From positions 62,001-126,000 of the forward strand of contig JBBEWH010000070.1 of the NCBI GenBank assembly GCA_037414955.1: a DNA stretch of 64,000 nucleotides. Direction: 5' to 3'. The translations under genes were made by a program, and so were the position numbers. The stretch comes from Phytohabitans sp037414955 (lineage in GTDB: Bacteria; Actinomycetota; Actinomycetes; Mycobacteriales; Micromonosporaceae). This document shows, in pieces, positions 55,134-62,069 of the stretch (positions are counted from its first letter, which is position 1; each line of letters begins with the position of its first letter). Under the pieces are notes generated by a model that saw only the letters and a program-made list of their open reading frames with translations, had not been told where the DNA came from and made no database searches.

Positions 55134-57137
55134 GTGTCTGGACCCCGTACCCCCGCTGTGGCCGACCCGATCGTCGTCCCGGCCGGGACGACGGCGGCCG
55201 ACGCGGTGGCCGCCGCCGGCCTGCCCAGCGCGGGCCCGAAGGCGATCGTGGTGGTGCGCGACGGGGAAACGCTTCGCGACCTGGACTGGGCGCCGACGGC
55301 CGACGCGACCGTCACGCCGGTGGCGCTCGACGAGCCCGACGGGCTGAACGTGCTGCGCCACTCCGCCGCCCACGTGCTGGCCCAGGCCGTGCAGGACCTG
55401 TTTCCCGAGGCGAAACTGGGCATCGGCCCGCCGATCGAGAACGGGTTCTACTACGACTTCGACGTGCCGCGGCCGTTCCAGCCGGAGGACCTCGCCAAGC
55501 TCGAGAAGCGCATGCAGGAGATCGTCAAGGCGGGGCAGCGGTTCCGGCGGCGGCGGTTCGACAGCGTCGAGCAGGCGCGGGCCGAGTTGGCGGACGAGCC
55601 GTACAAGCTGGAGCTGGTCGGCGCCGCCGGCGCGGGCGGCTTCGACGCCGACGAGATCATGGAGGTCGGCGGCGGCGAGCTGACGATCTACGACAACGTC
55701 GACGCGCAGTCCGAGAAGGTGTGCTGGTCCGACCTGTGCCGCGGGCCGCACCTGCCCAGCACCCGGCTCATCGGGGCGTTCAAGCTGATGCGCAGCGCGG
55801 CGGCGTACTGGCGGGGGTCGGAGAAGAACCCGCAGCTGCAGCGGGTGTACGGGACGGCCTGGCCGACCCGGGACGCGCTCAAGGCGTACCAGAAGCTGCT
55901 GGAGGAGGCCGCCCGCCGCGACCACCGCAAGCTCGGCGCGGAGTTGGACCTGTTCTCCTTCCCGGACGAGATCGGCTCCGGGCTCGCGGTCTTCCACCCG
56001 AAGGGTGGGATCATCCGGCGCGAGATGGAGGACTACTCGCGGCGCCGGCACGAGGAGTCCGGGTACGAGTTCGTGAACACGCCGCACATCACCAAGGCGC
56101 GGCTGTTCGAGACGTCGGGCCACCTGCCGTACTACGCGGACACCATGTTCCCGCCGATGGACCTGGAAGGCGCGCAGTATTACCTGAAGGCCATGAACTG
56201 CCCGATGCACAACCTGATCTTCAAGGCGCGCGGGCGGTCGTACCGGGAGCTGCCGCTGCGGCTGTTCGAGTTCGGCACGGTGTACCGGTACGAGAAGTCC
56301 GGGGTGGTGCACGGCCTGACCCGGGTGCGCGGGCTGACCATGGACGACTCGCACATCTACTGCACCAAGGAGCAGATGCCGGGCGAGCTGCGCACGCTGC
56401 TGGCGTTCGTGCTCGACCTGCTGCGCGACTACGGCCTCGACGACTTCTACCTGGAGCTGTCGACCCGGGGCGACTCGGACAAGTTCATCGGCTCGGCGGA
56501 GGAGTGGGCGGACGCCACCGAGACGCTGCGCACGGCGGCCGAGGAGTCCGGCCTGGAGCTGGTGCCCGACCCGGGTGGCGCGGCGTTCTACGGGCCGAAG
56601 ATCTCGGTGCAGGCGCGCGACGCGCTCGGCCGCACCTGGCAGATGTCGACCATCCAGCTGGACTTCAACCAGCCGAAGCGGTTCGGGCTGGAGTACCAGG
56701 CGGCGGACGGGACGCGGCAGCAGCCGATCATGATCCACCGGGCGCTGTTCGGGTCGATCGAGCGGTTCTTCGGCGTCCTGACCGAGCACTACGCCGGTGC
56801 GTTCCCGGCGTGGCTGGCGCCGGTGCAGGTGGTGGGCATCCCGATCCGCGACGATCACGCTTCGTATCTGGCGTCCTTTGTGGCTCTTCTGAAGAGTGAG
56901 GGGATTCGCGCGGAGGTGGACACCTCCGACGACCGGATGCAGAAGAAGATCCGCACCGCGCAGCAGCAGAAGATCCCCTTCATGGCGATCGCCGGCGACG
57001 CCGACGTCGAGGCGGGCACGGTCTCGTTCCGGTACCGGGACGGGTCGCAGCGCAACGGCGTGCCCCTGGCGGAGGCCGTGGCCCACGTGGTCGAGGTGGT
57101 CACCTCCCGGACGAACGCGGGCCCCTCCGCCACCTGA
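55134..57137 (+). CDS. thrS: Threonyl-tRNA synthetase
   Basis: The 667-residue protein is full length. It has a TGS-like N-terminus, the editing/second additional domain (LRHSAAHVLAQAVQDLFPEA), a class II catalytic core with MNCPMHNLIFKARGRSYREL (zinc Cys and motif 2 region) and FEFGTVYRYEKSGVVHGLTR, and an anticodon-binding C-terminus (GIPIRDDHASYLASFVALLK). GTG 55134 follows GAGGAG. Only 86 bp separate it from the divergent methyltransferase gene, too little for a T-box leader. Confidence 0.96.
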   Translation: MSGPRTPAVADPIVVPAGTTAADAVAAAGLPSAGPKAIVVVRDGETLRDLDWAPTADATVTPVALDEPDGLNVLRHSAAHVLAQAVQDLFPEAKLGIGPPIENGFYYDFDVPRPFQPEDLAKLEKRMQEIVKAGQRFRRRRFDSVEQARAELADEPYKLELVGAAGAGGFDADEIMEVGGGELTIYDNVDAQSEKVCWSDLCRGPHLPSTRLIGAFKLMRSAAAYWRGSEKNPQLQRVYGTAWPTRDALKAYQKLLEEAARRDHRKLGAELDLFSFPDEIGSGLAVFHPKGGIIRREMEDYSRRRHEESGYEFVNTPHITKARLFETSGHLPYYADTMFPPMDLEGAQYYLKAMNCPMHNLIFKARGRSYRELPLRLFEFGTVYRYEKSGVVHGLTRVRGLTMDDSHIYCTKEQMPGELRTLLAFVLDLLRDYGLDDFYLELSTRGDSDKFIGSAEEWADATETLRTAAEESGLELVPDPGGAAFYGPKISVQARDALGRTWQMSTIQLDFNQPKRFGLEYQAADGTRQQPIMIHRALFGSIERFFGVLTEHYAGAFPAWLAPVQVVGIPIRDDHASYLASFVALLKSEGIRAEVDTSDDRMQKKIRTAQQQKIPFMAIAGDADVEAGTVSFRYRDGSQRNGVPLAEAVAHVVEVVTSRTNAGPSAT

Positions 57138-57143
57138 GTCCTT

Positions 57144-57199
57144 CATGATCAAGGCGTCCCTGTAGTCGTTATAGCGACTACAGGGACGCCTTGATCATG
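57144..57199. repeat. GATC palindrome copy 21 (perfect arms)
   Basis: Arms CATGATCAAGGCGTCC plus CTGTAGTCG pair exactly with the mirror around TTATAG. It lies 7 bp after thrS. Confidence 0.97.
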
Positions 57200-57250
57200 G
57201 GGGTGGCGCGGCGGTGGTCGCGTGGTGGTTACAGCCGTAACCATGCCGGC

Positions 57251-58405
57251 ATGACTGGATCGAAGCGTGCCATTGGCATCGGTGGCGTCCTGCTGGCGAT
57301 GGCCGGCGTCGTGGTGCTCGTCGGCGACGTGCCCGCGGCGCAGGCCGCGCGCCGCGACGCGACCTGCGCCAACGCCCCCACCGACGCGACCACCATCCAG
57401 AACGCGATCAACGCGTCCAATCCCGGCGACGAGGTGGTCATCACCGGCCGTTGCCTGATCACCAGCACGATCAAGCTGCGGGACGAGCGCACCTACCGCG
57501 GCGACGCCCGCAGCGACCGGGCCGGCGCGGGTACCCTGCTGCGCCAGGCCGACGGCCAGAACCTGCCCGCCCTGGTCGCGACCGAGACCTGGTACGACGA
57601 CCAGCCCTGGGTCTCGTCGAGCATCCGCATCGAGAACCTCACGCTGGACGGCAACCGTGAGGCCAACACCGGCACGATCGGCCTCGCGCTGCAGACCTGG
57701 GACAGCCGGGTGTACGACGTGAAGGTCCAGTTCACCCCCGGCGACGGCATTCGGCTGAGCAGCGTGTCCCGCAACGGCGTCCCGCTCCCCGCGGGCAACA
57801 ACAGCGTGAACGGCGTGATCTCCGACGTGTTCGTGGAGCACAGCGGCGGCGCCGGCATCCGGGTGGTGGACCCGGCGAACAACGTCACCGACTGGGTGCT
57901 GGAGCGCAGCTGGATCTCCGACAGCGGCGGCAGCGGCGTCGACCTGGACAACGCGGCCGGGTGGCAGGTGCGTGACCTGCACGTGTACGAGTCGGCCCGG
58001 CACGCGATCGACGCGCGGCGCTGCTACAACGCCGGCATCCACGACAACTACATCGAGGACTTCGGCATCCAGGGTACGGCCGACACTGTCTACTATGGAA
58101 TTCGGTGCACCCTCCAGTCTGGATCGCCGGCCACGGTGATCGGCAACAAGATCAATTACCTGTACGGCACGCTGCCGGCCGCCTCGTACGTGTACCTGGG
58201 GCTGGAGGGTCACCAGTCCGGCGCGAGCTACGCGGCCGTCACCGGGAACGCGGTCGTGGGTCGGGGCACCACGCGGGAGACCGGCCTGCGGTACGCGCTC
58301 GGCGCCGGCACCGCGATCACGGTGGCGTCGACCGGCAACCTGGTGACCGGCGTCGGCACCCGCCGCTCGGTAGGCGCCGGCGTAACGGTAACTGCCGGCC
58401 AGTAA
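57251..58405 (+). CDS. Secreted right-handed beta-helix protein
   Basis: The 384-residue protein has a signal peptide (residues about 1-34, ending AAQAARR) and a body of parallel-helix repeats: IQNAINASNPGDEVVITGRC, RIENLTLDGNRE, VNGVISDVFVEHSGGAGIRV, LERSWISDSGGSGVDLDN and HDNYIEDFGIQG. It resembles pectate-lyase-fold proteins that bind or cut polysaccharides; catalytic residues cannot be assigned. Start ATG 57251. Confidence 0.82.
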   Translation: MTGSKRAIGIGGVLLAMAGVVVLVGDVPAAQAARRDATCANAPTDATTIQNAINASNPGDEVVITGRCLITSTIKLRDERTYRGDARSDRAGAGTLLRQADGQNLPALVATETWYDDQPWVSSSIRIENLTLDGNREANTGTIGLALQTWDSRVYDVKVQFTPGDGIRLSSVSRNGVPLPAGNNSVNGVISDVFVEHSGGAGIRVVDPANNVTDWVLERSWISDSGGSGVDLDNAAGWQVRDLHVYESARHAIDARRCYNAGIHDNYIEDFGIQGTADTVYYGIRCTLQSGSPATVIGNKINYLYGTLPAASYVYLGLEGHQSGASYAAVTGNAVVGRGTTRETGLRYALGAGTAITVASTGNLVTGVGTRRSVGAGVTVTAGQ

Positions 58406-58414
58406 CCCCCTTCC

Positions 58415-58548
58415 CATGATCAAGGCGTGCCGCCACGCGGTGTAAAGACGTGAGGGGCGCCGGGGGCCTGGGGCGCCCCGAAACCCCCGCCCCCTCAACA
58501 GGCCGCCCCTCCCGTCTTTCTACCGACTTGCGGGACGCCTTGATCATG
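58415..58548. repeat. GATC palindrome copy 22, with insert
   Basis: Left arm CATGATCAAGGCGTGCCGC (GTGCCGC subtype), right arm GGGACGCCTTGATCATG (GTCC subtype); between them GGGGCGCC..GGGCGCCCC and two GACGTG/GTC stems. A recombinant of two subtypes. Confidence 0.88.
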
Positions 58549-58613
58549 GGTGGGTGGGCGCTCGGTGGGTGCCGCTTCGTTGATCGAGGTCTTGTCGTCC
58601 CGCTTGATCGGAA

Positions 58614-58687
58614 GATCAACACAACTCTCTGAAAGTTGGGGTGTCCTTGGCCGGGGATACCCCAACTTTCAGAGAGTTGTGTTGATC
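58614..58687. repeat. 29-bp perfect inverted repeat GATCAACACAACTC
   Basis: 58614-58642 pairs exactly with 58659-58687 around TCCTTGGCCGGGG. The outer end is GATCAACA, and TGATCATG follows the right arm as in the main family. Confidence 0.95.
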
Positions 58688-58709
58688 ATGCGGATCGGGC
58701 TGGCTGGTT

Positions 58710-58773
58710 TTGATCGTTGTCCCAAAAACTCAACTCCACGGGCGTTTCGTTGAGGTTTTGGGACAACGATCAA
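58710..58773. repeat. 25-bp inverted repeat TTGATCGTTGTCCC
   Basis: 58710-58734 pairs with 58749-58773 with one mismatch. Its right end is the beginning of the next direct repeat. Confidence 0.93.
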
Positions 58774-58837
58774 GGTGGCTCCCTCCGAACGGGAGCCCCT
58801 ATAACGATCAAGGTTGTTCCCTTCCGAACGGGGCCAT
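58768..58837 (+). repeat. Two 38-bp direct repeats beginning GATCAAGG
   Basis: Units start at 58768 and 58806, each GATCAAGGTGGCTCCC-like followed by TCCGAACGGG. Inside each unit GGCTCCC and GGGAGCC, or similar, can pair. Confidence 0.85.
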
Positions 58838-58839
58838 TA

Positions 58840-59259
58840 TCACGACGTGATCAGGAGGGTGAGGCCGCCCAGGAGGGTGAGCGTCAACAGGGCGGCGAGC
58901 GCTACGGCGCGCTGGCGGGCGTGGGAACCGCCGACGAGACGCATCGCGAGCGCGAGTGGGCCGACAGGCTGCATGATCATGGATCCTTTCGAGGAGGTCG
59001 CGGCGAGCCGTGCGGCGGCGCCGACGGCACCCAACGCGACGCGCAGGGGGGAGAGATCGAGGTCGGCCGCGCCGGTCACGTCGGCCAGCCATTCCTCGCG
59101 GTGGCGGGCGCGCTGCCGAGGGTCCGGCAACATCGCCGCTGCCCAGCGCACCAACACCAGCGCCGCCCGGAGCCAGCCCGATGGCGCTGGGCTGTCCGAT
59201 GGCGCTGGGCTGTCCGACGGCGCTGGGCTGTCCGACGGCGTTGGGCTGCTGGGGGTCAT
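58840..59259 (-). CDS. Small membrane protein coupled to PadR
   Basis: The 139-residue protein starts MTPSSPTPSDSPAPSDSPAP, with SDSPAP three times from an 18-bp tandem repeat. It continues LLPDPRQRARHREEWLADVT-like sequence and ends with a hydrophobic stretch (ALAALLTLTLLGGLTLLITS). RARHREEWLADV is often seen in PadR-linked membrane proteins. The ATG overlaps the PadR stop (ATGA). Function unknown. Confidence 0.7.
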   Translation of the reverse strand: MTPSSPTPSDSPAPSDSPAPSDSPAPSGWLRAALVLVRWAAAMLPDPRQRARHREEWLADVTGAADLDLSPLRVALGAVGAAARLAATSSKGSMIMQPVGPLALAMRLVGGSHARQRAVALAALLTLTLLGGLTLLITS

Positions 59260-59636
59260 TGGGCGGCCCGGGGCGACGCCGGGCCCCACGGCGTTGGCTT
59301 CGCGGCGGCGTGGGCGGGCTTCGTGGCGGCGTGGGCGGGCTTCGCGGCGGCGCGGGCGGGCTTCGCGGCCGCGCGGGCGCAGATCCGGCGGGCTTCGGTC
59401 GCCCCGTCGGCCGTCAACCGGTACATCCGTCGCCGTGGACCGCGCCGTTCGCTGTCGTCCTCCCAGTGGGACGTCACCCAGCCGGCCCGCTCCAAGCGGT
59501 CCAGCAAGGGGTAGACGCTCCCGGACGGCCGTCCGGTCAGCTTGATGATTTCGAGCCCCCAGCGGGGCTGATCACTGTCGATCAAGACGGCCAGCACGTC
59601 GATGGTCGCCTTGCCGATGCGCGCCAGCGGTTCCAC
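59256..59636 (-). CDS. PadR-family transcriptional regulator
   Basis: The 126-residue protein has a PadR winged helix: IDVLAVLIDSDQPRWGLEII, TGRPSGSVYPLLDRLERAGW and RRMYRLTADGATEARRI. The C-terminus is a low-complexity run of AAAKPA(R/H) repeats in place of the usual coiled coil. It is upstream of and coupled to the small membrane protein gene. CTAC-CTAT-GTAG at 59646-59657 may be its operator. Confidence 0.88.
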   Translation of the reverse strand: MEPLARIGKATIDVLAVLIDSDQPRWGLEIIKLTGRPSGSVYPLLDRLERAGWVTSHWEDDSERRGPRRRMYRLTADGATEARRICARAAAKPARAAAKPAHAATKPAHAAAKPTPWGPASPRAAQ

Positions 59637-59645
59637 GGCACTAGA

Positions 59646-59657
59646 CTACCTATGTAG
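59646..59657. promoter_or_regulatory. Possible PadR operator
   Basis: CTAC and GTAG form an inverted pair with a 4-bp spacer, 10 bp upstream of the padR start and in the divergent promoter region. Confidence 0.35.
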
Positions 59658-59676
59658 ATTAAGGATGTCCAGATCA

Positions 59677-59704
59677 TCGACTGCCCCTGGGGAGGCCCTA
59701 GGAT
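59677..59704 (+). promoter_or_regulatory. Candidate promoter for a leaderless HIT gene
   Basis: TCGACT (59677-59682) and TAGGAT (59699-59704) are 16 bp apart. The -10 lies 6 bp before the GTG at 59711, which would give a leaderless message. Confidence 0.4.
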
Positions 59705-59710
59705 CGTGGT

Positions 59711-60235
59711 GTGACGGACGGGTTGGAGCGGCTCTGGACGCCGCACCGCATGACGTACATCTCCGGACAGGACCGGCCGGCCGGCGGATATGACAAGCCG
59801 GATGGCTGTCCGTTCTGCCTGGCGCCGGGGCGCACCGAGGACAGCCTGGTGATCGCCCGCGGCAAGCTCGTCTTCGTGGTGCTCAACCTGTATCCGTACA
59901 ACCCCGGGCACCTGCTCGTCTGCCCGTACCGGCACCTCCCCGACTACACCGACCTGGATCTGGACGAGACGGCCGAGTTCGCCCGGTTCACGCAGACCGC
60001 GATGCGGGTGATCCGGCAGGTCAGCGGCGCGCACGGGTTCAACATCGGCATGAACCAGGGCTCGGTGGCCGGTGCCGGCATCGCCGCCCACCTGCACCAG
60101 CATGTGGTGCCGCGCTGGGGTGGCGACAGCAACTTCATGCCGGTGGTCGGCCAGACCAAGGTGTTGCCGCAGTTGCTGGCCGACACCCGCGCCCTCCTGG
60201 CCGACGCCTGGCCCGACGCCGACGAAACCCCATGA
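59711..60235 (+). CDS. HIT-domain protein, Ap4A-phosphorylase-like
   Basis: The 174-residue protein has the HIT motif HLHQHVVPRW (His127, His129, His131) and a zinc-type CPFC at 33-36, as in actinobacterial HIT proteins beside thrS. The family cleaves or phosphorylyses dinucleoside polyphosphates. GTG 59711 is the likely start. The stop TGA (60233-60235) is in the next palindrome, last codon CCA. Divergent from padR. Confidence 0.9.
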   Translation: MTDGLERLWTPHRMTYISGQDRPAGGYDKPDGCPFCLAPGRTEDSLVIARGKLVFVVLNLYPYNPGHLLVCPYRHLPDYTDLDLDETAEFARFTQTAMRVIRQVSGAHGFNIGMNQGSVAGAGIAAHLHQHVVPRWGGDSNFMPVVGQTKVLPQLLADTRALLADAWPDADETP

Positions 60236-60286
60236 TCAAGGCGTCCCTCACGTCGCTCTAACGACATGGGGGACGCCTTGATCATG
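60231..60286. repeat. GATC palindrome copy 23
   Basis: A 56-bp element, inner stem CTCACGTCG with mismatches on the right. It includes the HIT stop codon. Confidence 0.95.
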
Positions 60287-60318
60287 GAGCGTTCGTCTAC
60301 GTCGGCCACACTGTGTTC

Positions 60319-60828
60319 GTGCGGATTCCAGTCTTCGTTTCGATGCCGACGGACTTGTCGGATGCGCAGGCCGCATCGCGGAAGATCGTCGAGAAGCTGC
60401 TGAAGGAGCACGGCCTTGAGCCGAGAACGCTCGGGCAGTCTGACTATCCCGACGAGTACCCGCTCAAGGAGGTGTACGCCATTGGTCGGCACTGTTCGGG
60501 CGGCGTCATCCTGGGATTCGAGCAGGTGCGGGTCACCGCCGGCATCGCCAAGCCGGGCACAGCCAAAGAGCGGAAAATCAAGGCTCCGTACGCGGTGCCG
60601 ACGCCCTGGAATCACCTCGAAGCCGGCATTCTCTTCGGCCTGGGACTGCCGCTGCTCATCTTTCGGGAGCCGCAGGTGACCGGTGGGATCTTCGACGCCG
60701 GCGTATCTGATGTGTTCGTGCAGCTCATGCCGGATGTCGCACAGGGTGGCAATCGGGTAGGTCTCAAGGAAGTCGTACTCAAATGGCAGGCGAGAGTACG
60801 TCAGCACTATTACCGCGACGTCCGGTAG
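60319..60828 (+). CDS. Small Rossmann protein, TIR- or deoxyribosyltransferase-like
   Basis: The protein is about 169 residues from GTG 60319 (GTG 60313 possible). RIPVFVSMPTDLSDAQAASR starts a beta-alpha unit; CSGGVILGFEQ is a second strand; PTPWNHLEAGILFGLGLPLL with IFREPQVTGGIFD follows. The W-x-x-x-E and a glycine-rich strand recall nucleoside 2-deoxyribosyltransferases and TIR-like effectors that hydrolyse NAD or nucleotides. This is inference by eye. Its base composition is less GC-rich than its neighbours, a hint of transfer. It stands alone between two palindromes. Confidence 0.5.
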   Translation: MRIPVFVSMPTDLSDAQAASRKIVEKLLKEHGLEPRTLGQSDYPDEYPLKEVYAIGRHCSGGVILGFEQVRVTAGIAKPGTAKERKIKAPYAVPTPWNHLEAGILFGLGLPLLIFREPQVTGGIFDAGVSDVFVQLMPDVAQGGNRVGLKEVVLKWQARVRQHYYRDVR

Positions 60829-60839
60829 CGCGGCATCCC

Positions 60840-60995
60840 CATGATCAGGGCGTCCCGCACGTCGCTCTAACGACTTGAGGGGCGCCGGGTTGCTGGGGGG
60901 GGGGGTGTGTTCGTGTTAGCTCGGGGCGCGCGGCCCCCCCATGCGCGGGGCGCCCCCCCGGCCGCTAAACCGCGGTGCGGCACGCCTTGATCATG
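60840..60995. repeat. GATC palindrome copy 24, with a long G/C-rich insert
   Basis: Left arm CATGATCAGGGCGTCCC, right arm CGGCACGCCTTGATCATG. The 120-bp interior contains a run of about eleven G and CCCGGCCGCTAAACCGCGG, almost the same as in copy 18. Confidence 0.9.
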
Positions 60996-61042
60996 GGGTT
61001 GGGGTTGACTTCGAGTTCGCTCGAACTGACAGGCTGCCTGCC

Positions 61043-62017
61043 ATGAGGACACTGGGACGCAGTGGTATCGAGGTGAGCGCCCTCGGCGTCGGGTGCTGGG
61101 CGATCGGCGGGCCGTTCTGGGCCGGGGAGCAGCCGCTCGGCTGGGGCGAGGTCGACGACGACGAGTCGGTCCGCGCGCTGCGCCGGGCGGTGGAGCTGGG
61201 CGTGACGTTCTTCGACACCGCGGACGTGTACGGCACCGGGCACAGCGAGGAGGTCGTCGGGCGGGCGCTGCGCGACGTCCGCGACGAGGTGGTGATCGCC
61301 ACCAAGTGGGGCAACACGTTCGACCCGGCCACCCGGCAGCTCACCGGCACCGACGGTTCCCCCGCCTACCTGCGCCGGGCCGCCGAGGACTCGCTGCGCC
61401 GGCTGGGCACCGACCGGATCGACCTCTACCAGCTGCACCTCGGCGACCTGCCGATCCCGCGGGCGCTGGACCTGGTCGACACCTTGGACGGGCTGGTCGC
61501 CGAGGGCAAGATCCGGGCGTACGCGTGGAGCACCGACCTGGCCGACCGGGCGACCGCCCTCGCCACCGCCAGCGCGCACGCGACGGCCGTGCAGCACAAC
61601 CTGTCGGTACTGGAGGACGCGCCCGCGGTGCTGGACGTGTGCGAGAAGCACGACCTGGCCAGCATCAACCGCGGGCCGCTCGCGATGGGCCTGCTGACCG
61701 GCAAGTACACCGCCACGTCGACGCTGGGCGGCGACGACGTACGCGGGATCGCGCCGGACTGGATGCGGCTGTTCCGGGACGGGCGGCCGGCGCCGGAGTG
61801 GCTGGCGAAGGTGGCGGCGGTGCGCGACGCGCTGACGTCGGACGGGCGCACGCTGGTGCAGGGCGCGCTCGGCTGGATCTGGGCGCGCAGCGGCCGCGCC
61901 GTGCCGATCCCCGGCTGCCGGACGGTGGCGCAGGTCGAGGAGAACGCGGGCGCGCTGGCCTACGGCCCGCTGCCGGGCGACGCGTACGCCGAAGTGGAAC
62001 GCCTGCTACGCCCATGA
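61043..62017 (+). CDS. Aldo/keto reductase
   Basis: The 324-residue protein is an AKR of the tas/YajO-like kind: MRTLGRSGIEVSALGVGCWA, FFDTADVYGTGHSEEVVGRA (Asp, Tyr), VIATKWGNTFD (Lys) and DLYQLHLGDLP (His). It ends IPGCRTVAQVEENAGAL. NADPH-dependent reduction of a carbonyl is expected. The stop TGA (62015-62017) is in the palindrome, last codon CCA. Confidence 0.9.
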   Translation: MRTLGRSGIEVSALGVGCWAIGGPFWAGEQPLGWGEVDDDESVRALRRAVELGVTFFDTADVYGTGHSEEVVGRALRDVRDEVVIATKWGNTFDPATRQLTGTDGSPAYLRRAAEDSLRRLGTDRIDLYQLHLGDLPIPRALDLVDTLDGLVAEGKIRAYAWSTDLADRATALATASAHATAVQHNLSVLEDAPAVLDVCEKHDLASINRGPLAMGLLTGKYTATSTLGGDDVRGIAPDWMRLFRDGRPAPEWLAKVAAVRDALTSDGRTLVQGALGWIWARSGRAVPIPGCRTVAQVEENAGALAYGPLPGDAYAEVERLLRP

Positions 62018-62068
62018 TCAAGGCGTCCCTCAAGTAGCTCTAACGACTTGAAGGACGCCTTGATCATG
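62013..62068. repeat. GATC palindrome copy 25
   Basis: A 56-bp element between convergent genes, 1 bp from the EF-G2 stop; it includes the aldo/keto reductase stop. Confidence 0.95.
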
Positions 62069-62069
62069 G

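Noticed and set aside
6273..62068. The palindromes as insertion sequence ends or MITEs with target duplications
   Set aside because: No consistent flanking direct repeats were seen and no transposase is in the window; REP-like or terminator function fits better, though mobility is not excluded.
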